The notes beneath the pieces are model-generated. The model searched no databases. It saw only the letters and a program-made list of their open reading frames with translations, and was not told the origin of the DNA. From positions 434,001 through 498,000 of the forward strand of contig NZ_JABGCG010000002.1 in NCBI RefSeq assembly GCF_019799925.1: a stretch of DNA of 64,000 nucleotides, read 5' to 3'. Position 1 is the first letter of the stretch, and each line of letters begins with the position of its first letter. The DNA comes from Blastococcus sp. CPCC 205250. Its GTDB lineage: Bacteria; Actinomycetota; Actinomycetes; Mycobacteriales; Geodermatophilaceae. This document shows positions 26,032 to 34,593 of the stretch, in pieces. Made by a program: the position numbers and the translations under genes.

Positions 26032-27191
26032 GGGGCCCGCGCCCCGAGCAGGTCGAGCACCGCCCGGACGAAGGCCGCCCGCTCCCGTGCCCGGGCCAGG
26101 CTCGCGTCGTCGGGCGGCTCCACCACCATGGGCAGGGGCATGGTGGTGCACGGGTAGCGCAGCGCGACGGCGGTGAGGACGGCGTCCTCGAGCACCGGGG
26201 CCGGGACCTCCAGGCCCTCGGCGGCCAGCCCCTCCCGGTAGGCGCGCAGCGCCGGGTCCAGCAGCCGGGCCGGCTCCGCGGGGGTGGCCAGACCGGCCTC
26301 GGCGCGGCCGAACACCAGCGGCAGCAGGTCGAAGCCGACCGGCGCCGGCGTGGCCGTGCCCCAGTCCACGAGCACGAACTCCCCGGGCGCCGACCGGGGG
26401 CGCAGCAGGTTCATCGGGGTGGGGTCGCCGTGGGCGGGCAGCACCGGCACGCCGGCCAGTCGCGCGTGCACCCCGGTCACCCGCCGGGCGAGCGCGCACA
26501 CCTCCTCGCGCAGCGCGGCGACCTCCGGCTGGGCGAAGGCCGGATGGGTCCAGGTGGCGTCGTCCTGCAGCCACGGCACCGCCCAGGAGCCGAGCTGGTT
26601 GCGCAGGTAGGTGTCCAGGAAGGGACCGTCGGGCAGCGGCGGGGTGGCGGTGCCGGCCCGGCGGGCGGCCAGCCGGCCCAGGCCCGTGGCGGCCCGGACG
26701 GTGTCCTCGGTCGTCCAGGGGGTGTCCAGCGGGTCGACGTCCTCGAGCCAGAGCGTGAGCCGGTCGCCGTCGCCCTCGTGCACGGCGAGGACGTCGGGGG
26801 TGCGCATGCCCGGCGGCATGAGGTCGGCGACGCCCGAGGTCAGCACGTCGGCCTCCAGCCGCCAGGGGATGAGCGCGTCCAGCCGGTCGCGCTCGGCCGG
26901 TGGCATCTGCGGCGGCAGCCCGTACCGCGCCGCCTGGAGCTCCTTGGCCACGAGGGGGACGTCCAGCCGCCCGGCGCCGTCGCGGGCGCGGACGGAGACC
27001 CGGGTCAGGCCGCGGGTGGTCGGCGCGGACACCCGATGTGCCAGCGGGGCGCAGGAGACCTGCTCCAGGACCAGGCGCGGCCTCCCGGTCCGGGCCCGGA
27101 GCGCGGCGGTCAGCGCCGACGGTGGCGTGCCCCCGGGCAGGGGGGCGGTCGCGTGCCCCGGGACGGGCGGGGCGGAGGGGACGGTCGTCAT
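26013..27191 (-). CDS. Aminoglycoside phosphotransferase/choline kinase-like protein
   Basis: A 392-residue small-molecule kinase fold. The catalytic loop is LPAHGDPTPMNLLR with the Asp in HGD (variant of HGDxxxxN), followed by the metal-binding VDWGTA. The N-terminal lobe is weakly conserved. The substrate is unknown; resistance is only one possibility among many for this superfamily. A ribosome site CGGAG precedes the ATG by 6 nt. It is divergent from marR with paired palindromes between them, so MarR probably controls it. Confidence 0.83.
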   Translation of the reverse strand: MTTVPSAPPVPGHATAPLPGGTPPSALTAALRARTGRPRLVLEQVSCAPLAHRVSAPTTRGLTRVSVRARDGAGRLDVPLVAKELQAARYGLPPQMPPAERDRLDALIPWRLEADVLTSGVADLMPPGMRTPDVLAVHEGDGDRLTLWLEDVDPLDTPWTTEDTVRAATGLGRLAARRAGTATPPLPDGPFLDTYLRNQLGSWAVPWLQDDATWTHPAFAQPEVAALREEVCALARRVTGVHARLAGVPVLPAHGDPTPMNLLRPRSAPGEFVLVDWGTATPAPVGFDLLPLVFGRAEAGLATPAEPARLLDPALRAYREGLAAEGLEVPAPVLEDAVLTAVALRYPCTTMPLPMVVEPPDDASLARARERAAFVRAVLDLLGARAPALTGR

Positions 27192-27208
27192 CGCGGACTC
27201 CGTGCGAA

Positions 27209-27255
27209 GATGGTCAAGCCGCTTGTCTGACTCGTAGATGGTGAAGCAGCTTGAC
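27209..27255. promoter_or_regulatory. Two MarR-type operators between the APH-like gene and marR
   Basis: AGATGGTcAAGCcGCTTG at 27209-27226 and AGATGGTgAAGCaGCTTG at 27237-27254 are 18-nt direct repeats with two differences. Each contains an AAGCnGCTT palindrome, and the centres are 28 bp apart. The outer arms also form a long inverted repeat. Confidence 0.7.
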
Positions 27256-27721
27256 GATCCCTGTCAACGTCCGGCCCTCCGGTTCCGGCGTCCGTCCCGA
27301 GCCGCTGGTCACGACCCTGCTCGAGTCCGCGATGCACGAGCTGCGGGGCGAGCTGTACGCGATGAGCGAGCGCCACTTCCCCGGGCTGCGTGTGCGGCAC
27401 TACCGGCTGCTGTCGTTCGTGCCGCCGGAGGGGGAGCGGCTGACCCGGATGGGCGCCGACGCCGGGCTGACGAAACAGGCCCTGGCGCAGGCCCTCGCCC
27501 CGCTCGAAGCCGGTGGCTACGTGGAGGTGCTCCCCGACCCGAGCGACGGCCGGGCGCGGATCGTGCGCCTGACCGAGCTCGGGCGCCGGGTCAACGCCGC
27601 GGTGCGCGAGACCCTCGCCGAGGCCGAGCGGAACTGGGCCGAGCGGGTCGGCCCCGACCGCTGGGCCGCCGCCCGCGCCGTGCTGGCCGACCTCCGCGAC
27701 CGGGCGGGGGAGGAGCGGTAA
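27251..27721 (+). CDS. MarR family transcriptional regulator
   Basis: A 156-residue winged-helix regulator. The core has RHYRLLSFV, LTRMGADAGLTKQALAQAL (recognition helix near 75-92) and the wing DPSDGRARIVRLTELGR. The only useful start is TTG 27251; the next is an internal ATG at 27332 that would remove helix 1. The TTG lies inside the second operator copy, which fits autorepression. The downstream SRPBCC gene begins at its stop, so the two are coupled. Confidence 0.87.
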   Translation: MTIPVNVRPSGSGVRPEPLVTTLLESAMHELRGELYAMSERHFPGLRVRHYRLLSFVPPEGERLTRMGADAGLTKQALAQALAPLEAGGYVEVLPDPSDGRARIVRLTELGRRVNAAVRETLAEAERNWAERVGPDRWAAARAVLADLRDRAGEER

Positions 27722-27762
27722 CGACGGCGACCGGCAGCCGGGACGTCGCCGAGCCGCGCGAC

Positions 27763-28215
27763 GTGGTGTGGCGGGCCCTGGCCGTGCTGGCGCCGTACTG
27801 CGCGGTCTGCGACGTCTCCTACGTGGTCGCCGGCGGCACCTCGCCCGGCCGCGGCACCCGGTTCGTCTGCGTCCCGGGCGCGCTGGCCGACGGGGAGGAG
27901 CCGCGGGAGGGTGCGCCGGAGGGGGAGATCGTCGAGTGGCGGCCCCGGCGGGCGGTGACCACCCGGCTGGAGCTCACGCCCGAGACCTGGACCACGCGCA
28001 TCGAGCTCGACGACGCCGAGGGTGGCGGCACGCGCGTCACGATCACCGTCGAGCACTCCCCCCGGGGCGGCAGCCGTCTGGTCCACCGGCTGCAGCGGGG
28101 CAGCATGCGGCGGCTGGTGCAGTCGACGGTCGACGCCGAGCTGGCCAAGGTCCCCGACCACGTGGCGCAGCTGCGGCCGACCGGCGGCGGGGCGGCTCAC
28201 CCCCCGGTCGGGTGA
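27763..28215 (+). CDS. SRPBCC (START-like) family protein, start codon uncertain
   Basis: A START/Bet v1-like fold of about 150-165 residues that binds hydrophobic ligands. Motifs are DVVWRALAVLAP, CDVSYVVAGG, EIVEWRPRRAVTTRLELTPE and TVEHSPRGGSRL. Homology-like sequence begins at 27721 (TTATGSRDVAEP), but there is no ATG, GTG or TTG there. The MarR stop reads GTAACG where a coupled GTGACG would be expected. The coordinates begin at the first conventional codon, GTG 27763, which loses the first beta strand. Confidence 0.7.
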   Translation: MVWRALAVLAPYCAVCDVSYVVAGGTSPGRGTRFVCVPGALADGEEPREGAPEGEIVEWRPRRAVTTRLELTPETWTTRIELDDAEGGGTRVTITVEHSPRGGSRLVHRLQRGSMRRLVQSTVDAELAKVPDHVAQLRPTGGGAAHPPVG

Positions 28216-28242
28216 CGTCCGTGCATCACCGGCGCCAACTGC

Positions 28243-28248
28243 GGGTAT
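28243..28248 (+). promoter_or_regulatory. Possible SigB/SigF-type -10 element
   Basis: GGGTAT matches the -10 of actinobacterial stress sigma factors and lies 112 bp before a stress-type membrane gene. A clear GTTT -35 is not visible, so this is tentative. Confidence 0.35.
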
Positions 28249-28359
28249 GTGGTCTTCACCAGGCGCCCGATCGGGGGTGACGGCGCCTCCGGCACACCGG
28301 CCACAGGGCCCCGGCAACCCGCCGGGCCGCCCCGGCCGGACGGACTCAAGGAGACAGCT

Positions 28360-28641
28360 GTGATTGGTCAGATCATCGGGCTCATCGTCGTCGGGCTCAT
28401 CATCGGCGCGCTGGCGCGGCTGATCACGCCGGGCAAGCAGCACATGAGCATGCTCGCCACCCTGGCGCTGGGCGTCGTGGGCGCGTTCATCGGCGGCACG
28501 ATCGGCGGGTTCTTCAACGACAGCACGAACCCGTTCGAGCTCAACATCCTCGGTTTCATCTTCGCCGTCATCGCCGCCGTGCTGCTCGTCGGCATCGCCG
28601 AGCGCCTGTCGTCGGGTCGTCGCAGCCGCGCCGTCCGCTGA
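28360..28641 (+). CDS. GlsB/YeaQ/YmgE family small membrane protein
   Basis: A 93-residue protein with three hydrophobic helices. It begins IGQIIGLIVVGLIIGALAR, with GVVGAFIGGTIGG and a third helix before a basic tail. The family (transglycosylase-associated protein) is stress-induced in many bacteria; the biochemical role is unknown. GTG 28360 has AAGGAGA 7 nt upstream. A possible stress-sigma -10 lies 112 bp upstream. Confidence 0.88.
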   Translation: MIGQIIGLIVVGLIIGALARLITPGKQHMSMLATLALGVVGAFIGGTIGGFFNDSTNPFELNILGFIFAVIAAVLLVGIAERLSSGRRSRAVR

Positions 28642-28651
28642 CCCAGCCGGC

Positions 28652-28688
28652 CGCCGGGGGACTCACAGCTCGATCGAGTCCCCCGGCG
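28652..28688. terminator. Terminator between convergent glsB-like and MBL genes
   Basis: CGCCGGGGGACTC (28652-28664) pairs perfectly with 28676-28688 over an 11-nt loop. It includes the last codons of the MBL-fold gene. Confidence 0.75.
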
Positions 28689-29301
28689 TCAGCCGGCTGT
28701 ACGGCGTCGGGGTCCCGGGCCCCCGCTCGCCGAGCAGGCCACCCACCAGCCCCAGCCCGATGTCGTTGAGGGGCGCGTCGTGCACGGCGTACGCCTGGTC
28801 GGCGTCCACCGCGCGGACGTAGTCGATCACCTCCGACAGCTTCAGCCAGGGCGCGTAGACCGGCAGGAGCAGCGTCGTCACCGGCGCCTCCGGCACCGTG
28901 AACGCGTCGCCGGGGTGGAACACCTCGCCGCCCACCAGGAAGCCGACGTTCCCGATCTGCGGGATCTCGGGGTGGATGACGGCGTGCAGCTCCCCGTGCA
29001 CCGTGACGTCGAAGCTCGCGACCGTGACCGCGTCACCGTCGCCCACCACGTGCACGCGGCTCCCCAGGCCCTCCAGCTGCCCGGCCACCGCGCCGTTGGT
29101 CCACACCTCGAGCGCCGGGTCGGCGTCCAGCGCCGCGCGCAGCGCCTCCGGCGCGAAGTGGTCCGGGTGCTCGTGCGTGACGAGCACCGCGCCGGCGCCG
29201 CGCAGCACCGCCGGGTCGGTGAACATCCCGGGGTCGATGACGAGGCTGCGGTCCCCCTCGCGGAGGACGACGCAGGCGTGCCCGTGCTTGGTCAGCTCCA
29301 T
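28663..29301 (-). CDS. Metallo-beta-lactamase-fold hydrolase (UlaG-like)
   Basis: A 212-residue hydrolase. The metal site is THEHPDH (residues 42-48), with later HPGDAF and AVHDAPLN supplying further ligands. It resembles the short L-ascorbate-6-phosphate lactonase (UlaG)/YtnP group; the substrate cannot be named. CAGGAT lies 6 nt before the ATG without a Shine-Dalgarno, so the message may be leaderless. It is divergent from a small Cys-containing protein. Confidence 0.87.
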   Translation of the reverse strand: MELTKHGHACVVLREGDRSLVIDPGMFTDPAVLRGAGAVLVTHEHPDHFAPEALRAALDADPALEVWTNGAVAGQLEGLGSRVHVVGDGDAVTVASFDVTVHGELHAVIHPEIPQIGNVGFLVGGEVFHPGDAFTVPEAPVTTLLLPVYAPWLKLSEVIDYVRAVDADQAYAVHDAPLNDIGLGLVGGLLGERGPGTPTPYSRLTPGDSIEL

Positions 29302-29362
29302 GGTCGCATCCTGCCGCTCCGGTCCCCCTGCCGCCGGGGGACAAGGGGATCACCCGCTGGGG

Positions 29363-29378
29363 TGAGACGCCGGTCTCA
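29363..29378. promoter_or_regulatory. Small inverted repeat in divergent promoter region
   Basis: TGAGAC and GTCTCA are separated by 4 nt, between the MBL-fold gene and the small plus-strand gene. It could be an operator. Confidence 0.3.
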
Positions 29379-29417
29379 ACCCTGTGCCCCGCGCCACCGG
29401 GAGCCGACCTTCGTGTC

Positions 29418-29648
29418 ATGACCGCCGCCGTCGCCCGCACCGCCACCACCCACGTCGCCGCCCGCAGCCGCGCGCACGGTCCGACCGCCGCGCTGTGGCA
29501 CGCCGTCGAGCTGCACCGCGACCCCAGCGAGGTCGACGGCGCCTGCGAGCTCACCCTCTGCGGCTCCCTCGCCCGCATCACCGTCGAGCAGGCCTGGCCG
29601 GTCGCCGCGCGCGACGTCTGCGTCTCCTGCGTCGTCCTCTCCGCCTGA
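29418..29648 (+). CDS. Small Cys-containing protein, function unknown
   Basis: A 76-residue protein. The C-terminal half holds four cysteines in the order CELTLCGSLARI and VCVSCVV, a pattern seen in many small actinobacterial proteins with a putative zinc-binding knuckle (LCGR...CxxC). No clear ribosome site is present. It is plausible as a gene because codon use matches its neighbours and the Cys spacing is family-like. Function unknown. Confidence 0.6.
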   Translation: MTAAVARTATTHVAARSRAHGPTAALWHAVELHRDPSEVDGACELTLCGSLARITVEQAWPVAARDVCVSCVVLSA

Positions 29649-29667
29649 CCGGATCCCCGGCGGGCGC

Positions 29668-32313
29668 TCAGGCGCCCTCGGCCAGCTCGGCGCGCAGCCG
29701 CGCCAGCAGGTCCGACCGGGTGCCGGCGCCCAGGCGCTGGCGCATCCGTGAGACGTGGTGCTCCACCGTCTTCGCCGAGATGTAGAGCCGGCCGCCGATC
29801 TCCCGGTAGGTCTGCCCCTCGACCACCAGGCGGGCGACCTCCCGTTCCCGGTCGCTGAGCGCACCGGTGCCCGCGCCGCCCGGTGCCGGCGTCGCCGCGC
29901 TGCGCCCGGCGGGCTCGGCGTCGGCCGCCGCGGTGTCGCACAGTGCCCGGGCACAGGCCAGCAGGGCCGCCCGTTCCCGCGGGTCCGCGGTCCGGGCCGC
30001 GGCGTGCCCGGCCAGGCGGGAGCCGTCCCACGCCAGCCCGACGTCGCAGAGCCGCTCGCCGGCGGTCACCACCGTGTCGACGTCGACGTCGCCGGCCAGC
30101 ACCGCCAGCCACGTCCGCCCCGCGCGGGCCAGCGTGGCCGCGTAGCGGCTGGTGCGCGCCGCGGCGACCAGTGCGGCGGCGTGCGGCCGCAGCGTCGCGG
30201 GGTCGTCGGTGAGGATCGCGGCCTGAGCGCCGCTCCAGTGCAGGGACGTCGCCCACAGCTGGGGGTCCCCCAGCCGGGCCAGCAGCGCCTGCGCCTCGGC
30301 CAGGTGCGGCCGCACCCGCTCGGAGGCCTCCAGGCGCGCGGCGGCCACGACCAGCTCGCCGAGCGGCAGGAGCGTGAAGAGGTCCACCGGGTGGCGGACG
30401 ACCGCCTCGAGGGCCGGCTCCCAGGCCCGCACCAGCGCGGGCGCGTCGCTGGCGCGGCGCGCGATCCCCACGTCCAGGCCCTGCAGGAACACCTCGTCGC
30501 GCGGCTCCACGACCTCGACCGACGCCCGCGCCGCCGCGGCCAGCTCGCGGGCCCGGTCCAGCCGGCCGGCCAGCATGGCCGACCACGCCAGCAGCGCCAG
30601 GTGCCGGGGGCGGTGCGGCAGTCCCCCCACGTCGGCGGCCACCGCCCGCTGCAGCACCGACTCCCCCACCGACGGCTCGCCGCGGTGCAGGGCGACCAGG
30701 GCGGCCAGCGCCGCGGGGGTGTCCGGCAGCAGGGCCGCGCGGCCCATGGGCTCCAGCAGCGCGGCGGCCCGCGTCAGCGTGGACAGCGCGGCGGCGGCCC
30801 CGGCCCCGGAGTCGGCGGGGTCCCCGGCGCGGCCCCCCGCAGCGGTCCCCGTGCCGGCGGCGGCCCCCGGGCACAGGGACTGCTGCACGCCCTGGGCCAT
30901 GAGCTCCTCCGCGGCCGCCAGCGCCGTCGTGCCGCCGCCGTACCGGGTCCGCGGTGCCGTGGCCAGCACGTCGGCGGCCTCCCGCGGGGCCCCGATGGCC
31001 AGCAGGGCGAGCGCCGCCGAGCCCGCCCGCTCCGTGCCCGCGAGCCGGTAGAGGTCCGCGGCGCGGCCGACCAGCCCGCGCTGGACCAGCACGGCGGCCG
31101 TCACCGCGGCTGCCCGCGGGCGGTCCGGGGTGCCCGCGTCCAGCAGCGCGGCGTCGGCGAGGCACAGCGCCTGGTCCAGGTCGCCGGTCAGCACCGCGGC
31201 CTGAGCCCGCCGGGCGGCCGTCGCGGTGATGGAGGCGCCGCTGGACGTCGCCTCCCGCAGCAGCTCGGCGGCCAGGGCCGGGTCGGAGCCGAGCGCCGCG
31301 TCGCCGTGCCGCTCCAGCAGGTCCGCCGCACGGGGGTCCCGGACCCCCTCGGCCGCGAGGCTCCGCGCCAGCGGGAGCGGGTCCTCCCCGCGGTCGATCA
31401 GGACGCCCAGCAGCCGGCGGCGCGTGCGGCGGCTGACGTCGGGCGGGGTGGTGCGCAGCAGCACCGCCTGGACGAGGGGGACCACCGAGCCGCTGCTGAC
31501 CAGCAGGCCGGTGGCCCGTGCGGCGGCGACCAGGTCCCCGACCGAGGACTCGTCCAGGCCGAGGACCGGGGCGAGCACGTCGTCGTCCAGCGGTGCGCCG
31601 GCGGAGACGGCGTGCAGGAGGGCTCGCGTGCCGTCGTCCAGCCCGGCGAGCCCGGCGCGGACCAGGTCGACGACGTCCTCGGGCACCGCCAGCCGCGGTG
31701 GCTGGCCGGGCGAGAGCAGGCCCGTGCCCCCGCGCCGCGGCCGGCCGGCCAGCGAGCGCAGCAGGGGCTGGACCAGGCCGGGGAGCCCGGCGGTCTGCTC
31801 CGACACGACGTCGACCAGCGCGGGGGGCACCGAGTCACCCAGGTGGTCGACCGCCCAGTCGCGCACGGTCTCCCGGTCCACGGGTCCCAGCAGCACCATC
31901 TCGCCGCCGAGGGCCTCGAGCAGGCCCGCGAGCGCCGGCGGCCGGGGCCACGGGCGGAACGCCACCACCACGCTCGTCCCGGGGTCCTCCAGCGCCTGGC
32001 GGACCCGGTCGGCCGTCGGCTCGTCGAGGCGGTGGGCGTCGTCGACGACCAGGAGGCACCGGCCCCGGGGCGTGGGGACGCGGGACGCGGGCGTGGCCAC
32101 CTGCGTGCCCGCCCGCCGGGCGGCGGCGGCGAGGTCCTCGAGGAGGTGCGTCTTCCCGGTGCCACCGGCCCCCCGGACGGTGAGGTGCGACGGGGAGCCG
32201 TCCCGGTCCGCCGTCCGCGCGAGGGCGCGCAGGCGCTCGCGGGGACCGCCGGCGCCCGGGTCGGCCGGGCCCAGCGCCCCGGCCGTCGGCAGCCTCGTGA
32301 CGTCCCGGCTCAT
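29668..32313 (-). CDS. LuxR-family AAA ATPase regulator (IniR-like)
   Basis: An 881-residue LAL/MalT-type regulator. The N-terminal ATPase has Walker A GAGGTGKTH (about 48-56) and Walker B LLVVDDAH (about 88-95). A long helical TPR-like middle follows, then a C-terminal LuxR helix-turn-helix (about 815-878; LSDREREVARLVVEGQTYRE in part, and SAKTVEHHVSRM). Its ATG overlaps the Hsp70-like stop (ATGA). Position beside iniB/iniA/iniC-like genes matches mycobacterial IniR (Rv0339c), which activates iniBAC in response to free trehalose-type signals. Shared function is inferred. Confidence 0.9.
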   Translation of the reverse strand: MSRDVTRLPTAGALGPADPGAGGPRERLRALARTADRDGSPSHLTVRGAGGTGKTHLLEDLAAAARRAGTQVATPASRVPTPRGRCLLVVDDAHRLDEPTADRVRQALEDPGTSVVVAFRPWPRPPALAGLLEALGGEMVLLGPVDRETVRDWAVDHLGDSVPPALVDVVSEQTAGLPGLVQPLLRSLAGRPRRGGTGLLSPGQPPRLAVPEDVVDLVRAGLAGLDDGTRALLHAVSAGAPLDDDVLAPVLGLDESSVGDLVAAARATGLLVSSGSVVPLVQAVLLRTTPPDVSRRTRRRLLGVLIDRGEDPLPLARSLAAEGVRDPRAADLLERHGDAALGSDPALAAELLREATSSGASITATAARRAQAAVLTGDLDQALCLADAALLDAGTPDRPRAAAVTAAVLVQRGLVGRAADLYRLAGTERAGSAALALLAIGAPREAADVLATAPRTRYGGGTTALAAAEELMAQGVQQSLCPGAAAGTGTAAGGRAGDPADSGAGAAAALSTLTRAAALLEPMGRAALLPDTPAALAALVALHRGEPSVGESVLQRAVAADVGGLPHRPRHLALLAWSAMLAGRLDRARELAAAARASVEVVEPRDEVFLQGLDVGIARRASDAPALVRAWEPALEAVVRHPVDLFTLLPLGELVVAAARLEASERVRPHLAEAQALLARLGDPQLWATSLHWSGAQAAILTDDPATLRPHAAALVAAARTSRYAATLARAGRTWLAVLAGDVDVDTVVTAGERLCDVGLAWDGSRLAGHAAARTADPRERAALLACARALCDTAAADAEPAGRSAATPAPGGAGTGALSDREREVARLVVEGQTYREIGGRLYISAKTVEHHVSRMRQRLGAGTRSDLLARLRAELAEGA

Positions 32314-34307
32314 GCCGCCTCCGTCGACGCGACCGGGTCGACGGTCCCGGCCCCGGCCGTCCCGCCGGCCGGGGGCTCGGGCGCCGGGTCGGACACGGGT
32401 GCGGGCGCGGGCGCGCTGGGCGACGGCTCCGGCTCCGGGGCCGGCGGTGCCGACGTCTCGGGCGGAGCGGAGGGCTGCGGCGCCAGCGGGCTCTGCGTCG
32501 CCGGCGGCGGGGCCGGCTCGGTCGTCGGCGACGCCGGTGGGGCCGCCGGAGCCGTGGTCGCGGGCGGTGTCGTGCCCGCCGCGGCGACGGCCGGTTCGTC
32601 GGCCGCGGGCGCCGGCGCCGTGCCGGGCGCGGGGAGGACGGATCCCGCGGTGGTGCCGCCGGCGGTACCGGAGGCCGGTCGCGGGGGAGGCCCGGCGGTG
32701 GTGTCCCGGGCACTGCCCGGAGCGGGCCGGCCGGCGGCAGGGGCGTCGTCCCTCGACGAGCCCTGGCGGGACGACGCCCCCGGGCCGCCGGCCGTGCTGC
32801 CGCGGTCGGACACGGCGGCGGCGGGGGAGATCGGCGCCTCGGCGGCCTGGCCGTCCGGTGCCGGCTCCGCGGGTGCCTCCCCGGCGTCCGGCGCCTCGGC
32901 CGCGGCGCCGTCGCGCGGGGCCTCCGTCGTCCCGCCGATCACCGACGACAGTGCGGGCCCCCCGACGAGGAGCGCGACGAAGGCGGCCGCCACGACGCCG
33001 CCGCGCCGCAGCCGGCCGGCGGTGGTGGTGGCCGGCCCGCGGCCGACCGCCGGCACGGGCAGCGGGGGGCGGGAGGCCCCGCCGCGGGAGCCCGGGCGGC
33101 GGTTCCGCCGCGCCACGGCGGGCACCGGCCCGGGGACGTCGTCGCCGGTGGCCGGGGGCGGCGGGTCCCCGGCGGATCCGGGGTCGGGGGGCAGTGCGGC
33201 GTCCTCCGCCCCGTCCGTGGCCGGTGCCGGAACCGTGACGGCCCCGACGGAGGGGGCGGCGTCGGCGGGGTCGTCGGGGTCGTGCACGGCAGCCGGGGCG
33301 ACGGCAGCGAGGGCGTCGGCGGCGAGCCGGGCCGCGCCGAGTGCCGCGGTGAGCTCTGGCCGCGCAGCCACGAGGAGGGGCCGGCCGAGCGCGCCGGAGA
33401 CGACCTCGGCCACGAGCGGGACCCGCACGCCGCCCCCGGTGAGGACGACGGCGTCGAGGTCCTCGGTCCCCAGGCCCGCGGCGGCGACCGTCGCGCGGAG
33501 CGCGTCGACCGACGTGCAGGCCGCCTCCTCGAGGAGCTCGTCGAGCTCCTCCCGCGTGAGCCGGAGGCCCGTGCCGCCGGCGTCGACCCGGACCACGGTG
33601 TCGGCGGACAGCTCCTCCTTGGCCCGGACGCACCGCTCGCGCAGCAGCCGCGCCGCGGCCGGATCCGGCGCGGTCCCGCCCTGGAGGCGCCGGACGTGGC
33701 CGAGCAGGAGGTCGTCGAGGTCCCGGCCGCCCCACGGTAGCGGCGCGGGCGGGGGTACCGGGTGCTCGGGGACCCCCTGCGGGGACGGGCACACGACGGC
33801 GGTGTCCAGCGTGCTGGCACCCAGGTCGTAGACGGCCACCCGGGGACGGGAGGGCAGGTCCCCGCCGGCGACGTGGTGCGACACCGCGGCCAGCGCGCCG
33901 GAGACGACCGTGAAGCGCGGGACGTCCGCGGCGTCGAGCGCCCGGGCCAGCGCCGCCCGGCGGTGCTCGCCCCAGGACGGCGGCACGGTGAGCACCGCCC
34001 ACGACTCCGGCCCGCCGTGGGCCTCCGCCGCGGCGGCCCGGACGCGCGCGACCAACGCCGCCACCAGGCCCTCGGCCCGCTCGAGCCGGTCGCCGACGGC
34101 GATCGGGACCGGCGAGCCGATCCGCGACAGCAGCACCGCCGGCACGCCCAGCTCCGCGGTCGCCGTGGCGCCGCACTGTCCGAGGGGACCGCCCGGGAGC
34201 GGTAACGGCTCCGCCGCCACCACCCCGTCGTCGGTCACACGACACGTGGCCGCGGCCACCGTGCCGCTGCCGAGGTCGATCCCCAACCCGTACGCGCCGT
34301 TGTGCAC
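32310..34307 (-). CDS. Membrane-anchored Hsp70-like actin-fold ATPase
   Basis: A 665-residue protein. The N-terminal Hsp70/actin nucleotide domain (about 1-370) has phosphate-1 GIDLGSGTVAAA, phosphate-2 VYDLGASTLDT and adenosine-site VVLTGGGVRVPL. There is no substrate-binding domain. A Pro-rich linker and a basic stretch lead to a single helix at about 436-458. The last 200 residues form an Ala/Pro/Thr/Ser tail predicted outside the cell. GTG 34307 starts the Hsp70 motif; upstream extension is shadow. It is translationally coupled to the LuxR/AAA regulator, so it may sense or transmit an envelope signal. Confidence 0.88.
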   Translation of the reverse strand: MHNGAYGLGIDLGSGTVAAATCRVTDDGVVAAEPLPLPGGPLGQCGATATAELGVPAVLLSRIGSPVPIAVGDRLERAEGLVAALVARVRAAAAEAHGGPESWAVLTVPPSWGEHRRAALARALDAADVPRFTVVSGALAAVSHHVAGGDLPSRPRVAVYDLGASTLDTAVVCPSPQGVPEHPVPPPAPLPWGGRDLDDLLLGHVRRLQGGTAPDPAAARLLRERCVRAKEELSADTVVRVDAGGTGLRLTREELDELLEEAACTSVDALRATVAAAGLGTEDLDAVVLTGGGVRVPLVAEVVSGALGRPLLVAARPELTAALGAARLAADALAAVAPAAVHDPDDPADAAPSVGAVTVPAPATDGAEDAALPPDPGSAGDPPPPATGDDVPGPVPAVARRNRRPGSRGGASRPPLPVPAVGRGPATTTAGRLRRGGVVAAAFVALLVGGPALSSVIGGTTEAPRDGAAAEAPDAGEAPAEPAPDGQAAEAPISPAAAVSDRGSTAGGPGASSRQGSSRDDAPAAGRPAPGSARDTTAGPPPRPASGTAGGTTAGSVLPAPGTAPAPAADEPAVAAAGTTPPATTAPAAPPASPTTEPAPPPATQSPLAPQPSAPPETSAPPAPEPEPSPSAPAPAPVSDPAPEPPAGGTAGAGTVDPVASTEAA

Positions 34308-34593
34308 GAGGTCCCCCAGAGGTCCGCTTCGCCTTGCCGGTCCAGGGACCGGGGCGAGCCGAAACGTAAGCCGGAGCGCTCGGGGCTGTCTGCCCCTCGG
34401 GCCCCGCCGGAGGCCGCCGGCCGGCGAATAGGGGGCGACACCCCGCACCCCCTAACGCGGAGTCAGCGGTCACCCCCCATCGGCGGGGTCCGGGTTGGGG
34501 CCCCGATCCCGATGCCCGGCCGGCGGGGGGACGGGTCCACTTCCCCCGCCAGCCGGCCGACGGTGACCGGCTCAGTCCTCGGGAGTGCCAGCC
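34308..34593. promoter_or_regulatory. Divergent control region of the iniB-like island
   Basis: A 286-bp region between the Hsp70-like and IniB-like genes. It holds an inverted repeat TAGGGGG (34429-34435) and CCCCCTA (34448-34454), and a second ACCCC/GGGGT pair near 34472-34489. These are candidate sites for the LuxR regulator. No clear -10 was assigned. No coding potential was recognised. Confidence 0.45.

Noticed and set aside
29755..33831. A plus-strand frame of about 1350 codons
   Set aside because: It is antisense to the LuxR/AAA and Hsp70-like genes, has no domain and is biased to Arg/Gly/Ala/Pro.
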